DNA of 64,000 nt from Leifsonia virtsii (GCF_030433675.1 NZ_JAROCB010000003.1:575051-639050); one strand, 5' to 3'. Shown: positions 1 to 8,138, counted from the first letter of the stretch. Notes: generated by a model from the sequence alone, not told the origin. Made by a program: numbers and translations.

Positions 1-1
1 T

Positions 2-43
2 CTGGTGCTGCCCGGCCACGGGGCGCCGGGGCGGCTCGAATAG
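2..43 (+). CDS. C-terminal end of a metallo-beta-lactamase-fold hydrolase (partial)
   Basis: Thirteen codons running in from the left edge read LVLPGHGAPGRLE and then TAG. The PGHG motif is typical of the C-terminal region of metallo-beta-lactamase-fold hydrolases; compare LPGHEHP in the complete MBL gene near 60.2 kb. Too little is present to say more, and the call rests on this motif alone. Confidence 0.35.
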   Translation: MVLPGHGAPGRLE

Positions 44-91
44 CGGTCAGGCGGTACGTCGGCCGAGCGCACGCTGGCTACGATCGCGCTC

Positions 92-274
92 ATGTCCGAG
101 GAGTCGCCGCCCGTTCGCGTCGTGAGCGTGACCCACCTGCGTCGGTGCCCGTACCGGGTGCGGGAGCAGCTCGGCAACGACGAGAGGTGCGCGGCCACGC
201 GCCGCGGAGCGTCGAGCCGGGTGCAGGCGGACCGGGTTCGCGTGCTGCCCGAACGGCCGGAAGACGACCGGTAG
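92..274 (+). CDS. Small hypothetical protein (60 aa), possibly leaderless
   Basis: This 60-residue Arg-rich, hydrophilic ORF has no recognisable domain, signal peptide or membrane segment. There is no Shine-Dalgarno. A TACGAT hexamer at 79-84 ends 7 nt before the ATG, the same spacing seen before many well-supported genes here, which is the main reason to list it. It could still be a chance ORF in GC-rich DNA. It is convergent with the mycoredoxin gene. Confidence 0.4.
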   Translation: MSEESPPVRVVSVTHLRRCPYRVREQLGNDERCAATRRGASSRVQADRVRVLPERPEDDR

Positions 275-280
275 CCTCCC

Positions 281-538
281 TCAGCCGCGGAGCGCGGCCT
301 CCAGCTCCGGGTCGGTCGGCTCGACCAGGTGGCGGCCGTCGGGGAAGACGATCACCGGGATGTTGGTGCGGCCGCTGATCTCGCGCGCCCGGTCCGCCTC
401 GTCGGGGCGGGCCACGAGGTCGATGTACTCGTAGTCGGCGCCGAGGCGGTCGAGGAGGGACTTTGAGCGGATGCAGTCGCGGCACCAGTCGGCGCCGAAC
501 ACGGTGACGCGGTCGAACGTGGGGGTCGGGGAGGTCAT
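281..538 (-). CDS. Mycoredoxin / NrdH-like glutaredoxin
   Basis: This is an 85-aa thioredoxin-fold protein with a CxxC active site (CRDC, C19 and C22) in the FGADWCRDC context and a TNIPVIVFPDG segment carrying the cis-proline. The size and motif match actinobacterial mycoredoxin-1/glutaredoxin-like proteins, which reduce mixed disulfides in the cytoplasm, probably with mycothiol. The mycothiol link is inferred from lineage. A TAGCCT hexamer (545-550, minus strand) ends 6 nt before the ATG, so the mRNA may be leaderless. An alternative reading is a generic glutaredoxin-domain protein. Confidence 0.85.
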   Translation of the reverse strand: MTSPTPTFDRVTVFGADWCRDCIRSKSLLDRLGADYEYIDLVARPDEADRAREISGRTNIPVIVFPDGRHLVEPTDPELEAALRG

Positions 539-547
539 CCCTCCAGG

Positions 548-1213
548 CTAGGCGTCGCCGGCTGGGAGTCCGGTGGTGCCGTCGACGACCAGGTCGGCGC
601 GGGAGCGCGACGCCTCGATGAGCACCGCGTTCGCGCCGTCGACGTCCCTGGCCCAGGCGGCCGCGGCCTCCGGTGTGCGGCCGTGGCGGGTGTGCCGGTC
701 GACGAGGCGGCGCATCCGCTCCTCCTCCGGCGTCGCCACGAACCAGGACTCGGCGAGGAGCGGCGGGATGCGCGTCCACGGGTCGGCGTCGACGAGCAGG
801 TAGTTGCCCTCCACGACGACCAGGCGCGTCCCCGGCTCGACCGCGATGGATCCGGCGACGGGCTCGTCGACGGTGCGCTCGAACGCGGGGGCGTACACCG
901 GGTTCGCCGTCTCGGCGAGCACCCGCTGCAGCAGCGCAGCGAAGCCCCAGCCGTCGAACGTGTCGATCGCGCCCTTGCGGTCGTGGCGGCCGAGTGCGTC
1001 GAGGGTGGCGTTCGCGAGGTGGAAGCCGTCCATCGGCAGGTGCACGGCGGTGCCCGCGTCCGCGAGCTCGTTCACGCGGTGCGCCACCGAGCGCGCCAGC
1101 GTCGTCTTGCCCGAGCCAGGGCTCCCGGCGACGCCGACGATCGCGCGACCGCCCTCCGGGATGAGCGCGAGGGCGCGCTCGGCGAGCGGGGTCAGGCCGG
1201 GGGAGGAGGTCAC
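548..1213 (-). CDS. Nucleoside/nucleotide kinase family protein (P-loop, uridine/pantothenate kinase-like)
   Basis: The 221-aa cytoplasmic P-loop kinase has a Walker A motif (GSPGSGKTT) near the N-terminus, an MDGFH motif and a conserved VVEGNYLL strand. These are hallmarks of the uridine kinase/phosphoribulokinase/pantothenate kinase fold. The substrate is not determinable; family members include fructose and pantothenate kinases. The chosen GTG at 1213 overlaps the TGA of the upstream peptidase gene (GTGA), implying translational coupling. An ATG nine bases upstream (1222) is the alternative start. It is the last gene of the MarR-MFS-peptidase operon. Confidence 0.8.
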   Translation of the reverse strand: MTSSPGLTPLAERALALIPEGGRAIVGVAGSPGSGKTTLARSVAHRVNELADAGTAVHLPMDGFHLANATLDALGRHDRKGAIDTFDGWGFAALLQRVLAETANPVYAPAFERTVDEPVAGSIAVEPGTRLVVVEGNYLLVDADPWTRIPPLLAESWFVATPEEERMRRLVDRHTRHGRTPEAAAAWARDVDGANAVLIEASRSRADLVVDGTTGLPAGDA

Positions 1214-2172
1214 GCCTCCCATTGTCCCTGCCGCGCGAACCCGCTGATCGCCTCCGCCATGATCCGCATCGACTCCGGGCCGCCGTGGCCCTCGCCCTCG
1301 ACGACGACGAGCCGGCTGGCGGGCCAGCGCCGGTGCAGCAGCCACGGCGTGATCACCGGCCCGCTGACGTCGTGGCGGCCGTGGATGAGGACGGCGGGGA
1401 TGTGGGCCAGCTCGTCCACCCGGTTCAGGATGGCGCGCTCGCCGGGGAGGAAGGCGAGGTTCGCCCAGTAGTGCGTCACGAGGGTGGCGAAGACCTCGCG
1501 CTCCACGGGGTCGTCGAACATCGGGCCGGGCACGAAGTTCGGGTCGAGGGAGACGTGGGTCGTCTCCCAGGCCTCCCACGCCTCGGCGGCGCGCGTGCGC
1601 TCCTCGGGTGTGCCGGTGGCGAGGACGCGCGCGTACGCCTCCACGACCCGCTCGCCAGGGCGGCGCTGGGATGCGCGCTCCAGGGCCTCCCACGCCTCGG
1701 GGAACACGCGGCCCATCGTCTCGGTGATCCAGTCCACCTCGTCGCGGCCGGTGGTCGTCACCGCGCCGAGCACGATGCCGGCCACCCGCTCCGGATGCTC
1801 CAACGCGTACGCCAGCGCGAGCGTCGAGCCCCACGAGCCGCCGGTGACGAGCCAGCGGTCGATGCCCAGCTCCTCCCGGACGAGCTCGATGTCGGCGATC
1901 AGGCCGTCTGTCGTGTTGGCGGGCAACCGGTCAAGGGCGTCCACGACGAGCGGGGTGCTGCGCCCGCAGCCGCGCTGGTCGATGCCGACGATGCGGAAGA
2001 CCTCGGGGTCGTAGCGCTTGCGGTAGTTGCCCGTCTTCAGACCCGAGCCGGGGCCGCCGTGCAGCCAGAGCGCGGGAAGGCCATCCGGTGCGCCGCTGGT
2101 CTCCCAGTAGATGCGGTCGCCGTCGGGGTTCCGCACGAAGCCGTGCGCGTAGGGCGGGGTCACGGGGAACAT
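1210..2172 (-). CDS. pip: Proline iminopeptidase (S33 alpha/beta hydrolase)
   Basis: This 320-aa enzyme removes N-terminal proline from peptides. It has the HGGPG oxyanion motif (residues 38-42), the DQRGCGRS block typical of S33 prolyl aminopeptidases and the nucleophile elbow GGSWGS (Ser113). The triad is completed by GRHDVSGP (Asp) and GEGHGG (His). Length is normal for the family and no signal peptide is seen, so it is cytoplasmic. The ATG at 2172 has only a weak Shine-Dalgarno. It follows the MFS gene by 23 nt and overlaps the next gene by 4 nt. Confidence 0.9.
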   Translation of the reverse strand: MFPVTPPYAHGFVRNPDGDRIYWETSGAPDGLPALWLHGGPGSGLKTGNYRKRYDPEVFRIVGIDQRGCGRSTPLVVDALDRLPANTTDGLIADIELVREELGIDRWLVTGGSWGSTLALAYALEHPERVAGIVLGAVTTTGRDEVDWITETMGRVFPEAWEALERASQRRPGERVVEAYARVLATGTPEERTRAAEAWEAWETTHVSLDPNFVPGPMFDDPVEREVFATLVTHYWANLAFLPGERAILNRVDELAHIPAVLIHGRHDVSGPVITPWLLHRRWPASRLVVVEGEGHGGPESMRIMAEAISGFARQGQWEA

Positions 2173-2195
2173 CCCGGAACCGTATCGCACGGCGG

Positions 2196-3503
2196 TCAGG
2201 ACGTGCGGGTCGCGGTCACTTCGGTCTCCTCCAGCTCCTCGCGCACGGTCTCCCGCGGCGCGAGGGTGACACGCGGCCGGAGACCGGTGAAGCGGACGCG
2301 CATCCCGCGGTACTTCACGAGGTAGAACACGCCGACGAGGGCCGCGGCGAACCCGCTCGCCGCTCCCACGCCCAGCGCCCAGCGCGGGCCGAAGGCGTCG
2401 GCCACCCAGCCGACGATCGGCGCGCCGATCGGGGTGCCGCCCATGAAGATCGCCATGTAGATGGCCATGACGCGGCCTCGCAGCTTCGGGTCCGTGGTCA
2501 GCTGCACGGTCCCGTTCGCCGTGGTCATCAGCGTCTGCGACGAGACCCCGATGACGATCAGCGCGATCGCGAACAGCCAGTACGTCGGCATCACGGCCGC
2601 CAGCGCGCAGCCGAAGCCGAAGAACGCGGCGCCCGCGAACAGCAGCGAGATGCGCGGCCGGTCGCGGCGTGCTGAGAGCAGCGCGCCGATCACGGAGCCG
2701 ATCGCCATGATCGACGACAGGATGCCGTACTCGCCGGCGCCCTGATGGAAGACGCTCACCGACATGGTCGAGATGAAGATCGGGAAGTTGAGGCCGAACG
2801 TCCCGATCAGGAAGACCATGATCAGGATGACGAGGATGTCGGGACGCCGCCTCACGTAGCGGAAGCCGTCCACCAGGCTGCCGCGGGAGCGCTTCGCCCG
2901 CTCGGTGCGGTACAGCTTCTCGCGCCGCAGCAGTGAGAGGGAGATCAGCACGGCGCCGAAGGTCGCCGCGTTGATGAGGAACACCCAGCCTGCGCCCACG
3001 GCCGCCGTGAGCAGTCCAGCGACCGCCGGGCCGATCAGGCGGGCCGCGTTGAAGGAGGCGGAGTTGAGGGCGACGGCATTCGACAGGTTGGGCCCGGCGA
3101 CGAGCTCGGAGACGAAGGTCTGCCGTGCCGGTGCGTCGAAGGCGGCCACGATGCCGAGCAGCAGGGCGAACAGGTAGACCTGCCAGAGCTGCACGGCGCC
3201 GGTGACGGTCAGGATGCCGAGCCCCAGACCGAGCGCCCCCATCGCGCCCTGCGTGGCCATCAGGAGCTTGCGGCGGTCCAGGTGGTCGGCCGCCCATCCC
3301 GTGACCGGCAGCAGGATCAGCTGCGGAGCGAACTGCAGCGCCATGACCAGGCCGACCGCGGACGCGTTGTTGTGGGTGAGCTGGGTCAGGACGATCCAGT
3401 CCTGGGCGGTGCGCTGCATCCACGTGCCGACGTTGGAGACGATCGCGCCCGCGGCCCAGATGCGGTAGTTGACGCCGGCGAGGGAGCGGAACATGGAACT
3501 CAC
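2196..3503 (-). CDS. MFS transporter, EntS/MFS_3-like exporter
   Basis: The 435-aa protein has about twelve hydrophobic segments, an MFS loop motif (WAADHLDRRKLL) and the DAPARQTFVSELV stretch found in EntS-type exporters, whose founding member exports enterobactin. This one could export a siderophore or a drug; the substrate is unknown. Its ATG overlaps the TGA of the upstream marR gene (ATGA, 3500-3503), so it is almost certainly controlled by that regulator. The C-terminus carries a short charged cytoplasmic tail (EELEETEVTATRTS). Confidence 0.85.
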   Translation of the reverse strand: MSSMFRSLAGVNYRIWAAGAIVSNVGTWMQRTAQDWIVLTQLTHNNASAVGLVMALQFAPQLILLPVTGWAADHLDRRKLLMATQGAMGALGLGLGILTVTGAVQLWQVYLFALLLGIVAAFDAPARQTFVSELVAGPNLSNAVALNSASFNAARLIGPAVAGLLTAAVGAGWVFLINAATFGAVLISLSLLRREKLYRTERAKRSRGSLVDGFRYVRRRPDILVILIMVFLIGTFGLNFPIFISTMSVSVFHQGAGEYGILSSIMAIGSVIGALLSARRDRPRISLLFAGAAFFGFGCALAAVMPTYWLFAIALIVIGVSSQTLMTTANGTVQLTTDPKLRGRVMAIYMAIFMGGTPIGAPIVGWVADAFGPRWALGVGAASGFAAALVGVFYLVKYRGMRVRFTGLRPRVTLAPRETVREELEETEVTATRTS

Positions 3504-3931
3504 GAGTCGGCGAGCTCCCGCATGATCCGTGCGGCCTCGGCGAGCGTGGCGCGCTCCTCGGCCGTGAGCGTGCGCAGGCGCTGGTGCAGCCAGGCGTCGC
3601 GCCGCCTGCGCGTCTCGGCGACCAGCTCCAGCCCGCGCTCGGTGGGCACCACGACGACCTTGCGGCCGTCGGCGTCGTCGGCCGTGCGTGCGACGTAGCC
3701 GGCCTCCTCCAGCCGGTTGACCGTGCGGTTCATCGACGGCGGCTTGACCCGCTCGAACTCGCTGAGGCCGCCGATGGTCGCGGACCCCTCACGGGCGAGG
3801 AAGCCGAGGATGGCGGTCTGCGCGTCGCTGAGCTCGTGGTCCTCCTTCTCGGCGCGCAGGCGCCGGGAGAGGCGCGCCACAGCGATGCGCAGCGCGCCGC
3901 TGAGGTCATGGGTCGACAGTCGTGCAGTCAT
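3500..3931 (-). CDS. MarR-family transcriptional regulator
   Basis: The 143-aa protein is a typical MarR winged helix. The recognition region is GGLSEFERVKPPSMNRTVNRLEE and the wing is GYVARTADDADGRKVVVVPTERG. It starts the operon with the MFS exporter, peptidase and kinase, and diverges from the lipase-like gene at 4004. A 32-bp region of inverted repeats begins four bases upstream of the start codon and contains a possible -10 (TAGGCT, minus strand). Autorepression and control of the exporter are therefore likely. The ligand is unknown. Confidence 0.9.
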   Translation of the reverse strand: MTARLSTHDLSGALRIAVARLSRRLRAEKEDHELSDAQTAILGFLAREGSATIGGLSEFERVKPPSMNRTVNRLEEAGYVARTADDADGRKVVVVPTERGLELVAETRRRRDAWLHQRLRTLTAEERATLAEAARIMRELADS

Positions 3932-3934
3932 ACA

Positions 3935-3966
3935 TAGTTAGCCTAACAAATTAGCCTTGCTAACTA
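3935..3966. promoter_or_regulatory. Palindromic operator between marR and the lipase-like gene, iron-box-like core
   Basis: Arms TAGTTAGC (3935-3942) and GCTAACTA (3959-3966) are perfect inverted repeats. A nested CTAA-CAAA-TTAG palindrome lies at 3943-3954. The left part contains GTTAGCCTAAC, which matches the centre of the DtxR/IdeR iron box, although the outer positions of that 19-bp consensus do not match. It is either the MarR operator, an iron-regulated site, or both. Confidence 0.65.
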
Positions 3967-4003
3967 AACCCCCTTCGCTCAGCGCGTACGCCAGAATGAG
4001 CCC

Positions 4004-4879
4004 GTGCAGACTCAGCAGGGCCGGACCTTCGACGACGAGAACGGCACCCGCATCTACTTCGATGTGTACGCGCCCACCCCGGACGGCACAAGGCCGGCGG
4101 CCGTCGTGCAGCTCGCGCACGGGGTGGGGGAGCACGCCGGGCGCTACCGGCCGCTCGCCGAGCACCTCGCGGCGAACGGCTACGCCGTCTACGCGGACGA
4201 CCACCTCGGGCACGGCCGCACCGGCCTCGAGCAGTGGAACGGCGACGCGACGAAGCTCGGGAGGCTCGGGCCGGGAGGGCTGCGCGCCGCCGTGCGCGAC
4301 GTCCACGCCTTCACGGCGCTCATCCGCGACGAGAACCCCGACCTGCCGCTCGTCTACGTCGGCCACAGCTGGGGCTCGCTGATCGGCCAGATGCTGCTCA
4401 ACCACCACAGCGAGGACTACGACGCCGCGGTCCTCTCGGGCACGGCCTACCGCGTCCTCGGCTCCATGAACGGCGGCGACCTCAACAAGCGTCACGCCCA
4501 CCTGGGCACGACCGGCGCCGAGTGGCTCAGCCGCGACACCGCGGTGGCGCAGGCCTTCATGGACGACCCGCTGACCACGCTCACGCCGCTGCAGAAGCTG
4601 TTCGGGATGGCGGACGCCGCGCGCCTGCTCGGGCGCCCGGCCCGTGACCTCCCGAACGACCTGCCGCTGCTCATCCAGGTCGGCTCGGAGGACCCGCTCG
4701 GGGGCCCCGCGAGCGCCCGCAAGCTGGAGCACTCGTACCGGACGCGGTCGAAGCTGAGCGACGTGACCACCATCGTCTACGACGGAGCGCGTCACGAGAT
4801 CTTCAACGAGACCAACCGCGAGGAGGTCTTCGCCGACCTCACGGCCTGGCTCGCAGAGCGCTTCCCCGCCCGCGACTGA
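4004..4879 (+). CDS. Alpha/beta hydrolase, monoacylglycerol lipase-like (Hydrolase_4)
   Basis: The 291-aa cytoplasmic serine hydrolase has LAHGVGEHAGRY (oxyanion region), the nucleophile elbow GHSWGS (Ser122), the acid in QVGSEDPLGG and the base in GARHEIFNE. The order and spacing resemble bacterial monoacylglycerol lipases/lysophospholipases. The GTG start is preceded by CAGAAT (3992-3997) with a 6-nt gap and no Shine-Dalgarno, so a leaderless mRNA is likely. It diverges from marR and shares the palindromic intergenic region, so the regulator may act on it too. Confidence 0.85.
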   Translation: MQTQQGRTFDDENGTRIYFDVYAPTPDGTRPAAVVQLAHGVGEHAGRYRPLAEHLAANGYAVYADDHLGHGRTGLEQWNGDATKLGRLGPGGLRAAVRDVHAFTALIRDENPDLPLVYVGHSWGSLIGQMLLNHHSEDYDAAVLSGTAYRVLGSMNGGDLNKRHAHLGTTGAEWLSRDTAVAQAFMDDPLTTLTPLQKLFGMADAARLLGRPARDLPNDLPLLIQVGSEDPLGGPASARKLEHSYRTRSKLSDVTTIVYDGARHEIFNETNREEVFADLTAWLAERFPARD

Positions 4880-4893
4880 CGGTCGCCGGCTCT

Positions 4894-4963
4894 GCGACTG
4901 CGGCCTCCCGGAACGACTGCGGGTGCGCGAGCGGGCGCAAATGTTCCGGGAGGCCGCAGTCGC
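4894..4963. repeat. Long perfect inverted repeat (21-bp arms, 28-nt loop)
   Basis: Arms at 4894-4914 and 4943-4963 are perfectly complementary (left arm begins GCGACTGCGGCCTCCC). The element lies between two same-direction genes. No T-tract follows it, so it is not a classical intrinsic terminator. It belongs to a set of similar but sequence-unrelated hairpins in this window. Confidence 0.75.
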
Positions 4964-5026
4964 CGTGGCGGAAGCTGTCTAGCGCGGCCGGGTCGGGGCG
5001 CGGACACTGGGGTCGGGAGGATCGTC

Positions 5027-5242
5027 ATGGACATCACCATCCTGCTCGGGCTGTCGCGCTTCGCGCCGATCGACAACCCGGCCACCGTCGGCGGGAACGC
5101 GAACCTGCTCACCGGCCTCATCTTCATCGTCGGCCTCATCCTCGTCATCCTGCTCATCGGGTTCGGGGTGACCCTCGCGCACCGGCCCGACAAGATGATC
5201 GACGAGTTCGGCGACGACAAGGGGAGCCCGCCTCCGCACTGA
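5027..5242 (+). CDS. Small single-pass membrane protein
   Basis: The 71-aa protein has one strong hydrophobic helix (about residues 29-50, GLIFIVGLILVILLIGFGVTL) and a short charged tail (RPDKMIDEFGDDKGSPPPH). A good Shine-Dalgarno (GGGAGGATCGTC) precedes the ATG. No domain is recognised. It lies 34 nt upstream of the lipoate ligase gene, whose own leaderless promoter suggests separate transcription. Confidence 0.65.
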   Translation: MDITILLGLSRFAPIDNPATVGGNANLLTGLIFIVGLILVILLIGFGVTLAHRPDKMIDEFGDDKGSPPPH

Positions 5243-5276
5243 GCACCGCGCCCGCCGGCGGACGTAGGGTGGGCGT

Positions 5277-6326
5277 ATGCATGGTGAGTACAAGGTCCCC
5301 GGTGGCAAGCTCGTCGTCGTCGACCTCGAGGTGGTCGACGGCCGGATCGCGGACTTCCAGCTCGCGGGCGACTTCTTCCTCGAGCCGGACACGGCGCTCG
5401 AGGCGATCAACAGCGCCGTGAACGGTCTGCCCGCCGAGGCGGACGCCAAGACGATCGCCGCGGCCGTCAAGGACGCGCTGCCGGAAGGCGCCAGCCTGCT
5501 CGGCTTCTCGCCTGAGGCGGTCGCCGTGACCGTGCGCCGGGCGCTGGCGAAGGCGACCAGCTGGCGCGACTACGACTGGCAGATCGTGCACGCGAAGGCC
5601 GTCTCCCCGCAGATGCACCTGGCCCTCGACGAGGTGCTCGCGACCGAGGTGGGGGAGGGACGCCGCGGGCCGACCCTGCGCATCTGGGAGTGGGACGAGC
5701 CGGCCGTGGTGATCGGCAGCTTCCAGTCGGTCAAGAACGAGGTCGACCCGGAGAACGCCGCCAAGTACGGCATCCAGGTCGTCCGCCGCATCTCCGGCGG
5801 CGGCGCCATGTTCATGGAGGCCGGATCGGTCGTCACCTACTCGATCTACGCGCCGGCCGACCTCGTGCAGGGCATGAGCTTCGCCGACAGCTACGCGTTC
5901 CTCGACGAGTGGGCGATCGTGGCGCTCAAGTCGCTGGGCATCGACGCCGTCTACCAGCCCCTCAACGACATCACGAGCCCGTCGGGCAAGATCGGCGGGG
6001 CCGCTCAGAAGCGGCTGGGCTCCGGCGCCGTGCTGCACCACGTCACCATGAGCTACGACATGGACGGCCAGAAGATGACCGAGGTGCTCCGCATCGGCCG
6101 CGAGAAGATCAGCGACAAGGGCATCACCAGCGCGGCAAAGCGCGTGGACCCGTTGCGCAGCCAGACCGGCCTCAGCCGCGCAGAGATCATCGAGCAGATG
6201 AAGCTCACCTTCAAGAACCTGTACGGCGCGACGGAGGGCGACCTCACCGACGCCGAGTACGCGGCCGCCGAGAAGCTGGTCGCCGAGAAGTTCGACACCG
6301 AGGAGTGGCTCTACCGGGTGCCCTGA
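5277..6326 (+). CDS. lplA: Lipoate-protein ligase with N-terminal LplB-like domain
   Basis: This 349-aa enzyme would attach lipoate to lipoyl domains of 2-oxoacid dehydrogenases and GcvH. Residues 1 to about 95 (GEYKVPGGKLVVVDLEV to VTVRRAL) look like the LplA accessory domain, the archaeal LplB type. Residues about 100-349 carry the catalytic domain with RRISGGGAMF and GKIGGAAQKR, the latter containing the conserved lysine. The accessory domain is thus N-terminal, the reverse of E. coli LplA. TAGGGT (5265-5270) ends 6 nt before the ATG, so the mRNA may be leaderless. Confidence 0.85.
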   Translation: MHGEYKVPGGKLVVVDLEVVDGRIADFQLAGDFFLEPDTALEAINSAVNGLPAEADAKTIAAAVKDALPEGASLLGFSPEAVAVTVRRALAKATSWRDYDWQIVHAKAVSPQMHLALDEVLATEVGEGRRGPTLRIWEWDEPAVVIGSFQSVKNEVDPENAAKYGIQVVRRISGGGAMFMEAGSVVTYSIYAPADLVQGMSFADSYAFLDEWAIVALKSLGIDAVYQPLNDITSPSGKIGGAAQKRLGSGAVLHHVTMSYDMDGQKMTEVLRIGREKISDKGITSAAKRVDPLRSQTGLSRAEIIEQMKLTFKNLYGATEGDLTDAEYAAAEKLVAEKFDTEEWLYRVP

Positions 6327-6384
6327 GGGGCAGTTCGCCAGCGGCACTCAGCCACTCCACAGGCCCTCCGGTACCCTGGAGGGC

Positions 6385-6756
6385 GTGAATTGGTGGGTCG
6401 TGGGGATCGTGGCGGCGTTCATCGCCGCCATCGTCGTGGCGGTGAAGCTCGGCTGGATCGACCTCTCCAACAAGGCGCAGCGCGGCTCGGGCACGATGAG
6501 CGGGGCGATCGGCGGCTCGTTCGACGAGATCTTCGCACCAGCCCGTCACGAGGCGCAGCAGGAGATGGACCGCCAGTCCCTCCTCCCGGCGCCCGCTCCG
6601 TTGCCCGGCGACCGCGGCGACGAGGGCTGGCAGGGCGGCAAGATCACGCTCGACCTCGGCGGCGAGGGCAACGGCCGGCGCGTCGAGGGCCGGGCGCCGA
6701 GCGAGGACGGGCGCGCTACCGCTTCTGCAGCCCCGCGTAGTCGGGGTGCTCGCTGA
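6385..6756 (+). CDS. Small membrane-anchored hypothetical protein
   Basis: The 123-aa protein has one N-terminal transmembrane helix (WWVVGIVAAFIAAIVVAVKLGW), then a hydrophilic Pro/Gly-rich tail. The GTG start has no Shine-Dalgarno; TACCCT (6372-6377) ends 7 nt upstream. That hexamer lies inside an inverted repeat GCCCTCC/GGAGGGC (6364-6384), a possible operator. Its 3' end overlaps the convergent GNAT gene by 41 nt. Function unknown. Confidence 0.6.
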   Translation: MNWWVVGIVAAFIAAIVVAVKLGWIDLSNKAQRGSGTMSGAIGGSFDEIFAPARHEAQQEMDRQSLLPAPAPLPGDRGDEGWQGGKITLDLGGEGNGRRVEGRAPSEDGRATASAAPRSRGAR

Positions 6757-7000
6757 GCCAGCTCCGCACGTAGGGGCAGGAGGCGATCACCCGCCGGTCC
6801 GAGTGGTCGCGCACGTCGTCGAGCGCTGTCTGCACGAGGGTCGACGCCATGCCCTTCTCGCGCTTCGCCTCGTCGACCTCGGTGTGGGTGAAGACGATGG
6901 CGTCGTCGCGCAGGTCGTACTCCGCGATGCCGATCACCTCGCCGTCCTGGAGGAGGGCGTAGCGGGACTGGTCCGGCTGGTTCTCGACGCTCAGGCTCAT
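6716..7000 (-). CDS. GNAT-family N-acetyltransferase, NATD1/YjdJ-like
   Basis: The 94-aa single-domain protein carries the short GNAT signature VFTHTEVDEAKREKGMASTLVQTALDDVR, including a degenerate R/Q-x-x-G-x-A acetyl-CoA loop (REKGMAS), and an IASCPYVRSWLSEHPDY segment characteristic of the NATD1 family. It is cytoplasmic with unknown acceptor. TAGCGT (7007-7012, minus strand) ends 6 nt before the ATG, so it is probably leaderless. It is convergent with and overlaps the preceding small membrane-protein gene. Confidence 0.85.
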   Translation of the reverse strand: MSLSVENQPDQSRYALLQDGEVIGIAEYDLRDDAIVFTHTEVDEAKREKGMASTLVQTALDDVRDHSDRRVIASCPYVRSWLSEHPDYAGLQKR

Positions 7001-7100
7001 GCCGCAACGCTACCCCGGATGCCGGTCGCGTCAGGTCGAGGGGTAGACGCACGTCTCTACTGGTGAGGGCGTCGTCGCTCTCGCCGAGAGGAGCCCGCCC

Positions 7101-8138
7101 ATGCCCACCGTCATGACCGTCCACGAATCGCCCGACGACTGGATCAGGATGGAGCCCGTCGTCCGCGCCCTGCACGCGTCGGCTCTGCTCCGGCCCGTCC
7201 GCGGCACGGGGGCCGAGCCGCGAGACGACGTGGAGTCGCTGGTCGAGGCGCTGCGCCCGGATGCGGTGCTGGTGGAGTCGGCGTCGCCGCGTGCGCTCGC
7301 CGCCGCGCGCGCGGCTTCCCGGCTCGGCCTGCCCGTCGCCCACCTCTCGGCCGGTCGGCGCGCGGGCGACCGGGCGGACGGCGTCGCGGAGGAGCCCGGC
7401 CGCCGGGAGCTCGACCGGCTCTCGCGGCTCCACCTGGCGCCGACGGAGCACGCCGCGAGGGTGCTGCTCGCCGCTTCCGTGCCGGAGCACAGGATCGTCG
7501 TGACCGGCGACCCGCTGATCGACACCGTGCTCTCCCACCCGCGTGTCCCGTCGCCCGCCGGAGCCCAGCCGATCGTGCTCGTGGTCGCGCACCGGCCGCA
7601 GCACGCCGGTGCGCCGGTGCGCCGGCTGGGAGCTGCGGTCCGCATCCTCGCGGCCCGCTTCCCCGGCCACGCGTTCGTCCTCTCGGCGGACCCGGACCTC
7701 GCCGTGCACGCCGGGCTCGGGTCGGAGCTCGGGCGCGCTGCGAACATCCACTCGCTCGCGCAGCCGCGGTTCGAGGTGCTTCTGGAGCTGATCGGGCGCT
7801 CGGCGCTGGTGCTGACCGACTGCACCCGGATCGAGGAGGTCGCGCCCAGCTGCGACGTGCCTGTCCTGGTCCTCGGCGACACCACGGCGCGGCCTGAGGG
7901 GGTGCTCGCCGGCACGTCCGCGGTCATGGGCACCCGGGTGGAGCGGATGGTCGAGGAGGCGTCCGGCCTGCTGGCGGATCCGGTGCGGCACGCGTCCATG
8001 GCCGGCGCGCCGAGCCCCTTCGGCGACGGGCGCGCCGCCGAGCGCGTCGTCGCGGCCCTGGCCGAGCTGCTCGGCTGCGGGACGCGGCTGCCGGACTTCG
8101 TGACGCCGCTCCGGCGGGAACCGGTAGCGGCTCGGTAG
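7101..8138 (+). CDS. Degenerate UDP-GlcNAc 2-epimerase-like protein (WecB fold)
   Basis: The 345-aa protein follows the WecB layout: HLSAGRRAG where epimerases have HVEAGLRTG, VTGDPLIDTV, a VVAHRPQH loop and PVLVLGDTTARPE near the C-terminus. Several catalytic features of true epimerases are changed: the acidic residue in HVEAG is Ser, the early VHGDT aspartate segment is absent, and the UDP-binding SGG is replaced by DCT. It may be a non-catalytic or repurposed paralogue. A GAGAGGAG-type Shine-Dalgarno supports the ATG. No sugar-biosynthesis neighbours are present. Confidence 0.65.
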   Translation: MPTVMTVHESPDDWIRMEPVVRALHASALLRPVRGTGAEPRDDVESLVEALRPDAVLVESASPRALAAARAASRLGLPVAHLSAGRRAGDRADGVAEEPGRRELDRLSRLHLAPTEHAARVLLAASVPEHRIVVTGDPLIDTVLSHPRVPSPAGAQPIVLVVAHRPQHAGAPVRRLGAAVRILAARFPGHAFVLSADPDLAVHAGLGSELGRAANIHSLAQPRFEVLLELIGRSALVLTDCTRIEEVAPSCDVPVLVLGDTTARPEGVLAGTSAVMGTRVERMVEEASGLLADPVRHASMAGAPSPFGDGRAAERVVAALAELLGCGTRLPDFVTPLRREPVAAR

